Made by a program: the position numbers and the translations under genes. A stretch of 64,000 nt of DNA from Mycolicibacterium monacense. Its GTDB lineage: Bacteria > Actinomycetota > Actinomycetes > Mycobacteriales > Mycobacteriaceae. A model generated the notes under the pieces. That model was not told the DNA's origin, made no database searches, and worked only from the letters and a program-made list of their open reading frames with translations. Below, piece by piece: positions 57,677 through 64,000 of the stretch. The DNA lies in assembly GCF_010731575.1 (NCBI RefSeq), contig NZ_AP022617.1:2790001-2854000 (forward strand). Reading direction: 5' to 3'. The stretch's first letter is position 1, and every line of letters starts with the position of its first letter.

Positions 57677-58505
57677 GGGAGCTCCTCTGGTCGCGTTGAA
57701 CGACGGCAATTCGATTCCTCAGGTCGGCCTGGGGGTTTGGCAGACACCACCCGAAGACACCGAACGCGCGGTCGCGGCGGCGCTCGCCGCCGGCTATCGA
57801 CACGTCGATACGGCCGCAGCGTACGGCAACGAGGAGCAGACCGGCCGGGCGATCGCCCAGTCCGGACTGGACCGTTCGCAGGTGTACCTGGTCACCAAGC
57901 TGTGGAACTCCGAACAGGGCTATGACGCGACGCTGGCGGCCTTCGAGGCGAGTGTGGACCGCCTCGGGGTCGACTACCTCGACCTGTACCTGATCCACTG
58001 GCCGGTCCCCGAGAAGAACCTCTTCGTCGACACCTTCAGAGCGTTCGCCCGGCTACGTGAGGACGGTCGCATCCGGTCCATCGGTGTGAGCAACTTCGAA
58101 CCCGAACACCTGCGGGTCCTGATCGACTCGACCGGCATCGTGCCCGCGGTCAACCAGATCGAGTTGCATCCGCTACTGCCTCAGCGGGAACTGCGAGAGC
58201 TGCACGCGCAGTTGGGAATCGCCACCGAGGCGTGGAGCCCGCTGGGCCAGGGGTCGCTGCTGGCGCACCCCACGGTGACCGGTGTCGCCGAGTCGCACGG
58301 AAAAACCGCAGCACAGGCACTGATTAGGTGGCATATGCAACTCGGTAATATCGTCATCCCCAAGTCGGTGAACCCACAACGGATTGAGAGCAACTTCGAC
58401 GTGTTCGACTTCGAGTTGAGCGAGCAGGACATGGCGTCCATCTCGTCTCTCGAGGACGCCTCCCGCCTGGGTCCCGACCCCAAAACATTCAACTTCACAG
58501 GGTAG
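57675..58505 (+). CDS. Aldo-keto reductase (AKR5 family), first of a tandem pair
   Basis: 276 residues, TIM barrel. Catalytic tetrad Asp and Tyr in [13 protein letters not shown], Lys in LVTKLWNSE and His in [13 protein letters not shown]-binding [14 protein letters not shown]. It reduces aldehydes or ketones; methylglyoxal-type carbonyls are likely. Translation starts at the ATG at 57675, overlapping the lipN start; a Shine-Dalgarno is absent, so the mRNA may be leaderless. Followed 5 nt later by a close relative. The pair matches MSMEG_2407/2408-type genes. Confidence 0.88.
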
Positions 58506-58510
58506 GTGAC

Positions 58511-59362
58511 ATGACGTCAACGCGCGGTGAGGCAGCCGGCATCCCCTCCGTCTCCCTCAACGACGGACACTCGATCCCGGTCCTCGGACTCGGCGTCGGT
58601 GAGCTCTCCGAGTCCGAGGCAGAACGGTCGGTGGCCGCCGCGCTCGAGGCGGGTTACCGGCTGATCGACACGGCCGCGGTCTACGGCAACGAGGCCGCGG
58701 TGGGCCGGGCGGTCAACGCCTCGGGCATCCCGCGCGAGGAGATCTACGTGACGACCAAGCTGGCCGTCGCGGATCAGGGTTTCGGGACCTCGCAGGACGC
58801 CGCACGCGCCAGCCTCGAACGCCTCGGCCTCGACTACGTCGACCTGTACCTCATCCACTGGCCCGCCGGCGACCACGGCAAGTACATCGACAGCTGGGGC
58901 GGGCTGATGAAGGCGAAACAGGATGGCGTCGCCCGCTCGATCGGTGTCTGCAACTTCAACGCCGAGCACCTGTCGAACATCATCGATCTGTCGTTCTTCA
59001 CCCCGGCCATCAACCAGATCGAGTTGCATCCGCTGCTCAATCAGGCCGAACTGCGTGAGGTCAACGCCGGCTACGGCATCGTGACCGAGGCGTACGGCCC
59101 GCTGGGTGTGGGCCGGCTGCTCGATCACGCGGCGGTGACCGGTGTGGCCCAGGCCCACGACAAGACGCCGGCGCAGGTGCTGCTGCGCTGGAGCATCCAG
59201 CTGGGCAACGTGGTGATCGCACGCTCGGCCAACCCGGACCGGATCACGTCCAATCTCGAGGTGTTCGACTTCGAGTTGACCGACGATGAGATGGCCACCC
59301 TCAACGGCCTCGACGAGGGCACCCGCTTCCGCCCCGACCCGGAGACCTACACCGGGCCGTAG
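58511..59362 (+). CDS. Aldo-keto reductase (AKR5 family), Rv2971-like
   Basis: 283 residues. Tetrad: [13 protein letters not shown] (Asp, Tyr), [12 protein letters not shown] (Lys) and [19 protein letters not shown] (His). The N-terminus resembles the single M. tuberculosis gene Rv2971. About half the residues match the preceding gene, implying tandem duplication in this lineage or loss of a copy in M. tuberculosis. It begins 5 nt after the first gene's stop codon and ends before a perfect terminator. Confidence 0.9.
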
Positions 59363-59381
59363 GGCTCAGCACTCTTCTCGT

Positions 59382-59412
59382 GAATCGGCCGGCGCCCTGC
59401 GCCGGCCGATTC
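59382..59412. terminator. Bidirectional terminator between convergent genes
   Basis: GAATCGGCCGGCGC (59382-59395), loop CCT, perfect complement (59399-59412), then TGTTT. Serves the aldo-keto reductase pair (+) and the recG/HNH operon (-). Confidence 0.85.
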
Positions 59413-59430
59413 TGTTTCGCCTGTGCGGGG

Positions 59431-60141
59431 TCAGCCTCTCGGGCAGGAGTCCGCCGCCCGCCGCAGCGCGGGTACCGACGGTGCGTCGACGGGTAGTCCG
59501 TAGCCGCGCAGCACCGCGATGAACTGCATCGCGTACTGGCAGTGGAAGGCCGTGTTGGGCGGCATCCACAACGCCGGCTCCTGATCCCCCTTGTCCTGGT
59601 TCGCCTCCCCCTGCACGGCAAGCAGATTGGCCGGATCGTTGGCGAACCGCACCCGCATCTCGTCGGTCCAGGCGCGCGCACCCTGGTCCCAGGCGTAGGC
59701 GAGCGGGACGATGTGCTCGATCTGGACGGCCGCCCCGGTCTGGTTGCCGCGGGTGAACGGGATGACGATGTTGGTGTACGGGTCGTGCAGGACCCCGGTC
59801 GCGACCGCTGTGGGACACCGGCTGATCGAGACGTAGGTCTTGTCCACGAGATCGCGGTCGAGGATGTCGTTGCGGGTGTCGCAGCCGTTGTGGCCGCCCA
59901 GCGCGCTGTTGTCGTCGGTCCACGCGTCGCCGAACGCGGCCCGCCGGTAGTCGTGGCCGCGGATCCGGGCCGGCACCGTCGCCACACCGGCGAGGACGTC
60001 GACTCCCGGCGCGACGGTGGGCACGTCGGCGTCGGCGATGAACTGCGCCGACCGCTCGGCCGTCGAGGACACGGTCTGATACGCGACGAGCACCGCGAGC
60101 ACCGCGGCGAGCACCACCCACACCGACCGCGAGCGGTTCAC
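59431..60141 (-). CDS. Exported HNH-type nuclease (DUF1524, Rv2972c-like)
   Basis: 236 residues. A signal/anchor helix (VWVVLAAVLAVLVAYQTV) leads to an HNH/DUF1524 domain: QIEHIVPLAYAWDQG (metal-site His), then FANDPANLLAVQGEANQDKG (Asn/Asn/Lys of the ββα-metal fold). A secreted or surface nuclease is likely. GTG at 60141 overlaps the recG stop by 4 nt. Same neighbour as in M. tuberculosis. Confidence 0.87.
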   Translation of the reverse strand: MNRSRSVWVVLAAVLAVLVAYQTVSSTAERSAQFIADADVPTVAPGVDVLAGVATVPARIRGHDYRRAAFGDAWTDDNSALGGHNGCDTRNDILDRDLVDKTYVSISRCPTAVATGVLHDPYTNIVIPFTRGNQTGAAVQIEHIVPLAYAWDQGARAWTDEMRVRFANDPANLLAVQGEANQDKGDQEPALWMPPNTAFHCQYAMQFIAVLRGYGLPVDAPSVPALRRAADSCPRG

Positions 60142-62363
60142 GACTTCTCCAGGTACTCGACCCGATCGGTGTCGATGAACGGCGCGGCGAGCATCGCCAT
60201 CCCCGGGTGGTCCGGCTCGTTCTCGTAGAGCGTTTCGCACAGCTCCCGTGCCGCGAGGATGACATCGAGGTGGTCGGACAGCGACAGGAAGTGCAGCGAG
60301 TTCAGGCGTCCGGACTGGTGCATCCCGAGCACGTCACCCTCTCTGCGTTCCCTCAGGTCGAGGTCGGCGAGGGCGAATCCGTCGAGCGTGCCTGCCACCG
60401 CCTTGAGCCGCGCGCCCGCCTTCGAGGTCTCCGGCAGGCGGGTGGCCAGCAGACACAGGCTGGGGTGGCTGCCGCGGCCGATGCGGCCCCGCAGTTGGTG
60501 CAGCTGGCTGATGCCGAACCGGTCGGCGTCCATCACCACCATCACCGTGGCGTTGGGCACGTCCACCCCGACCTCGATGACCGTCGTGCACACCAGCACG
60601 TCGATCTCACCGGCCCGGAAGGCCGTCATCACCGCGTCCTTCTCGTCACCGGAGAGCCGGCCGTGCATCAGCCCGAGGCGTAAGCCGGCCAGCGGACCGC
60701 TCTTGAGGATGTCGTACAGCGCGACGACGGTCACCGGCGGCGGCCCCTGCTCCTCCTTCTGCGGTTTGTCGCTCTCGTCGATGCGGGACGCCACCACGTA
60801 CGCCTGCCTGCCGTCGCGGACCTCCTCCACGATGCGGGCCCACGCGCGGTCCAGCCATTTCGGGTGCTGGGTCACGAAGATCGTGTTGCTGGTGATGGGC
60901 TGACGGCCGCGGGGCAGCTCGCGCAGCGTCGAGGTCTCCAGATCGCCGTAGACGGTCAACGCCACCGTCCGCGGTATCGGTGTCGCGGTCATCACCAGCA
61001 GGTGCGGTGTGATGCCCCCACGGGCCTTGGCGCGCAACCGATCCCGCTGTTCGACACCGAACCGGTGTTGTTCGTCGACCACGACCATGCCGAGGTTGTC
61101 GAATTCGACGGAGTCCTGCAGCAGCGCGTGCGTGCCGATGACGATCCCGGCCTGCCCGGTGGCCACCTCGTCGCGCACCTGCCGCTTCTGCTGCGGGGTC
61201 ATCGATCCGGTCAGCAGCGCGACCCGGGTCGCGGACTCCGCCCCGCCGAGCTGACCGGCCATCGCCAACGGACCCAGGATCTGCCGGATCGAGCGATCAT
61301 GTTGTGCGGCAAGCACTTCGGTGGGCGCGAGCATGGCGCACTGGTAGCCGGCGTCGACCATCTGCAACATGGCCAACACGGCGATGACCGTCTTGCCCGA
61401 TCCCACCTCACCCTGCAGCATGCGGTTCATCGGGCGGGTACCGGCCAGTTCGCCCGACAGCACTTCGAGCACCTCGCGCTGACCGTTGGTGAGCTCGAAG
61501 GGCAGCCGCTCCCGCATCCCGGCGACCAGCCCGTCCTCCCGCAGCGGCGCCGGCGGGCCGGCCTCGGTCAGCTCGCCGTAACGCCGCGACACCAGGCCCC
61601 ACTGCAGGCCGACCGCCTCGTCGAACGTCAGCCTCTCCCGCGCCCGGTCGCGGTCGCGCTCGTTCTCCGCGAGGTGGATCCCGCGTAGCGCGGCGTCCTC
61701 GGAGATCAGACCGCGTTCGCGCACAACGCTTTCCGGTAGCGGTTCGGGGACCGGGTCCAGCACGTCGAGAACCTGGCGCACACAGGCGTAGATGTCCCAG
61801 CTCTGCACTTTCGCGCTGGCCGGGTAGATCGGGAAGAAGTCGCGTTCGAACGCGGCGAGCAGCTCGTCGCCCGTGGCGCCCGACGACGCCGCGATGGTCT
61901 TGAGCGATTTGGTGCCGATCTTCCTGGTCGCCGACGATTCGAGGACGAGGAACGCCGGATGGCTCAACTGCAGGGTGTTGCGGAAGTACTTCACCTCACC
62001 GGAGAGCATGAGCCGGGTGCCGACGGGCAGCTTGTCGATCATCCAGTCCGCGTTGAAGAACGTCGCGGTGACCACCGGATTGCGCCTGCCGAGCGTGACG
62101 CGCAGATACTTCCGCGGCCGCTTACCCGGTATCGGCTTCATCTGTCCCGGCTCGGCTTTGGTGATGACGTCGACGAACGTGACGTGCTCACCCTCCTCGA
62201 GGTCGAGGCTCTCCCCCTCACCCCGCACGCTCATCCCGTCGCTGTACTTGCGCGGATAGTGGCGCAGCAGATCGTTGACGGTGCAGATGCCGAAGTGCTC
62301 TTCGAGCAACGCCGCGGACTTGCCGCCGATGACGAAGTCGAGGCGATCGGTCAGGGCGACCAT
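60138..62363 (-). CDS. recG: ATP-dependent DNA helicase RecG
   Basis: 741 residues, branch-migration helicase that regresses stalled forks. Wedge/OB domain (KYSDGMSVRGEG ... RKYLRVTLGRR), helicase domain 1 with GEVGSGKTVIAVL and VVDEQHRFGVEQR, domain 2 with GRIGRGSHPSLC, and the C-terminal TRG-type motif (ERREGDVLGMHQSGR). ATG one base from the DAK2 gene stop. Confidence 0.96.
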   Translation of the reverse strand: MVALTDRLDFVIGGKSAALLEEHFGICTVNDLLRHYPRKYSDGMSVRGEGESLDLEEGEHVTFVDVITKAEPGQMKPIPGKRPRKYLRVTLGRRNPVVTATFFNADWMIDKLPVGTRLMLSGEVKYFRNTLQLSHPAFLVLESSATRKIGTKSLKTIAASSGATGDELLAAFERDFFPIYPASAKVQSWDIYACVRQVLDVLDPVPEPLPESVVRERGLISEDAALRGIHLAENERDRDRARERLTFDEAVGLQWGLVSRRYGELTEAGPPAPLREDGLVAGMRERLPFELTNGQREVLEVLSGELAGTRPMNRMLQGEVGSGKTVIAVLAMLQMVDAGYQCAMLAPTEVLAAQHDRSIRQILGPLAMAGQLGGAESATRVALLTGSMTPQQKRQVRDEVATGQAGIVIGTHALLQDSVEFDNLGMVVVDEQHRFGVEQRDRLRAKARGGITPHLLVMTATPIPRTVALTVYGDLETSTLRELPRGRQPITSNTIFVTQHPKWLDRAWARIVEEVRDGRQAYVVASRIDESDKPQKEEQGPPPVTVVALYDILKSGPLAGLRLGLMHGRLSGDEKDAVMTAFRAGEIDVLVCTTVIEVGVDVPNATVMVVMDADRFGISQLHQLRGRIGRGSHPSLCLLATRLPETSKAGARLKAVAGTLDGFALADLDLRERREGDVLGMHQSGRLNSLHFLSLSDHLDVILAARELCETLYENEPDHPGMAMLAAPFIDTDRVEYLEKS

Positions 62364-62364
62364 G

Positions 62365-64000
62365 TCACTCGACCCCGATCAGCAGCACGTCGCCGCGGTG
62401 GCCGGTGTGGTAGGTGACCAGTTCGGTGCCCAGGTGACGGTGGTGCACGTGCTCGCGCAGGGCCGCGCCGATGTCGGTGCCGACCGCACCGTCGGCTCCG
62501 TGCCCGGTGAGCACGGTGACCAGTTCGCCGCCGGACAGCAGCAGCAGGTCGATCAACCCGGACGCCGCGGCGGTCACGTCCGGGCCGACGATGAGCACCT
62601 CGTCGCCCGAGATGCCCAGTCCGTCGCCGGGGCGGCAGGCGCCCGCCCAGGTGAGCGCCTCTTCGGTCGCGACCCGGACGGCGCCGTGCCGTGCGGCCGC
62701 CGCGGCGCGGGCCATGGTGTAGCCGTCGTCGACGGCGTGACGCGCGGGATCGTGGACGGCCAGCGCCGCCAGCCCCTGCACCATCGACCCGGCCGGGACG
62801 GGTACGACGTCGATGCCCCAGCCCGTCGCGGCGGTGCACCCGGCGACGAGTTCCTCCGCGGCCACATAACCGTTCGGCAGCACCATCACCTGCCCGGCCC
62901 CGGTGTCGACGAGGCCGCGCAGCAGCTGCTTGGCGGTGACGGGCGCATCGGTTTCGGCCAGCAGGACGTGGGCGCCCTCACCGGCGAACAACTCCGCCGC
63001 GCCGGGGCCGTCGACGACGGCGAGCACGGCGCGTTCGCGGCTCCAGCTGCCCTGCGGGCGGGTGGTGGCCGTGGCCGCCAGCGCGGTGATCTGGATCCGG
63101 GTGGGTACGCCGACGGCCAGACCGGCTTCGACGGCGCCGCCGGCATCGTCGGAGTGGACGTGCACCGAGTACTGCCCGGGAATGCCCGAACCGCCCGCCG
63201 CCGCGATCACGATGGAGTCACCGAGACCCTCGAGCCGGCGCCGCAGCACCTCGACCCCGTCGGCGTCGCACCCCCCGAGCAGGTACATGACCTCGAACTG
63301 CGGGGCGGCACCTGCGGCCCTGCGGGCGGGTGGCGCCGCCGGCCGGTAGCTCGGGCGCCGAGCGGCATGGCCGCCCAGGGTGCGGGTCAGGGCGTCGAGC
63401 AGGACGAGCAGCCCGCGCCCGCCGGCGTCGACGACTCCGGCGTCGGCGAGGACGTCCAATTGCCCGGGTGTCTCGTCCAGGGCGATGGCCGCGGCGTCGG
63501 CCGCCGCGACCACGACCCCGGGTAACCCGGACGCCGCGGTGCCCGAAGCCTGGGCGTCGGCGGCGTGGGCCGCGGCCCCCAGCACCGACACGATGGTGCC
63601 CGGTTGGGTGTCCAGCGCGGCCTCGACGAGGTCGACGGCGTGACGCAGGGCGGCGGCGAACAGTGCACCGTCGACCTCGGGCAGCGTCCCGCCCCTGCGG
63701 GCCGCGGCGCCTGCGGTGACCTCGGCGAAACCGCGCAGGATCTGCGACAGGATGACACCGGAGTTGCCGCGGGCCCCGTGCAGCGCACCCGCGGCGAGCG
63801 CGGCGGACACCTCGGCGACGTCACCGGCGCAGTCCTGGGCCCGTGACCAGGCCGAACGCATGGTGAACAGCATGTTCGTACCGGTATCGGCATCGGGGAC
63901 CGGGAAGACGTTGAGGCCGTTGATCTCGTCGGTGTGCGATATCAGGTCCTCGACCGCCGAGTGGGCCCAGTCGCGCAGAACCGTCGCGTCGAGTCGCCCA
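62365..64000 (-). CDS. DAK2/DhaL-domain protein (FakA-like, Rv2974c), 5' end outside the window
   Basis: About 545 codons visible; the start lies beyond 64000. The N-terminal DhaL domain carries the nucleotide/metal motif NVFPVPDADTGTNM and the lid GARGNSGVILSQILRGFAE; the C-terminal part (from about 160 residues on) is the DegV-partner domain with YSVHVHSDDAGGAVEAGL and ending HTGHRGDVLLIGVE. By family this is a fatty-acid kinase subunit acting with a DegV-type FakB, or a dihydroxyacetone-kinase-like protein. Upstream of recG as in M. tuberculosis. Confidence 0.92.
   Translation of the reverse strand, partial: GRLDATVLRDWAHSAVEDLISHTDEINGLNVFPVPDADTGTNMLFTMRSAWSRAQDCAGDVAEVSAALAAGALHGARGNSGVILSQILRGFAEVTAGAAARRGGTLPEVDGALFAAALRHAVDLVEAALDTQPGTIVSVLGAAAHAADAQASGTAASGLPGVVVAAADAAAIALDETPGQLDVLADAGVVDAGGRGLLVLLDALTRTLGGHAARRPSYRPAAPPARRAAGAAPQFEVMYLLGGCDADGVEVLRRRLEGLGDSIVIAAAGGSGIPGQYSVHVHSDDAGGAVEAGLAVGVPTRIQITALAATATTRPQGSWSRERAVLAVVDGPGAAELFAGEGAHVLLAETDAPVTAKQLLRGLVDTGAGQVMVLPNGYVAAEELVAGCTAATGWGIDVVPVPAGSMVQGLAALAVHDPARHAVDDGYTMARAAAAARHGAVRVATEEALTWAGACRPGDGLGISGDEVLIVGPDVTAAASGLIDLLLLSGGELVTVLTGHGADGAVGTDIGAALREHVHHRHLGTELVTYHTGHRGDVLLIGVE

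Overview
The window is a high-GC actinobacterial chromosome segment and is almost certainly from a non-tuberculous, probably fast-growing Mycobacterium/Mycolicibacterium. From end to end the gene order follows the M. tuberculosis block amiC-tsf-rpsB ... recG-Rv2974c (order recalled from H37Rv annotation). Many genes are joined by GTGA/ATGA stop-start overlaps. No rRNA, tRNA, CRISPR array, insertion sequence or phage gene was seen.

Layout. 0-9.3 kb: the 5' end of an amidase, tsf, rpsB, a secreted M23 peptidase, the 3' remnant of an LLM-family oxidoreductase behind a palindromic element, a small membrane protein, xerC, a lactate 2-monooxygenase-like flavoenzyme, a siderophore-interacting reductase, dprA, comM/yifB and yraN. 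9.3-24 kb: an accessory segment where M. tuberculosis has fdhD/fdhF. It holds a DUF2510 membrane protein, a DUF1206 membrane protein, a ferric-iron-type ABC importer translationally coupled to a fusion protein (adenylation domain + carrier domain + membrane acyltransferase), a TesB-type thioesterase, a CaiB-type CoA-transferase, a fused E1 alpha/beta dehydrogenase with a one-base frameshift, a NagD-like HAD phosphatase and a NylB-like serine hydrolase. 24-30 kb: DUF2469, rnhB, lepB, rplS, lppW, trmD, rimM, a KH protein and rpsP. 30-33.9 kb: a methyltransferase, a SnoaL-like protein, two tandem DacB2-type carboxypeptidases and an amidohydrolase. 33.9-46.1 kb: ffh, glnD, glnB, amtB, ftsY, type-2 IPP isomerase (opposite strand) and smc. 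46.1-51.7 kb: acyP, an OsmC protein, mutM, rnc, DUF177, sepIVA, a hemerythrin-like protein, coaD and rsmD. 51.7-64 kb: pyc, VKOR and DsbA, lipN, two aldo-keto reductases, a secreted HNH protein, recG and the 3' part of a DAK2-family protein.

How the genes work together. Most of the window is growth machinery: translation (tsf, rpsB, rplS, rpsP, trmD, rimM), the SRP pathway (ffh, ftsY), signal peptidase, chromosome maintenance (xerC, smc, recG, mutM), nitrogen sensing (amtB-glnB-glnD, with GlnR-like sites upstream) and exported disulfide formation (VKOR+DsbA).

The most novel-looking unit is the four-gene fbpABC-like operon ending in the adenylation-carrier-acyltransferase fusion. It starts behind a -10 element overlapped by an IdeR-like box, which suggests an iron-repressed system that both imports a ferric ligand and acylates something at the membrane. 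Other points of interest are the absence of the PDIM/PGL locus between sepIVA and coaD (a hemerythrin gene with a SigF-like promoter sits there), a CTG start for rsmD, overlapping divergent start codons of lipN and an aldo-keto reductase, and several intergenic nested palindromes.
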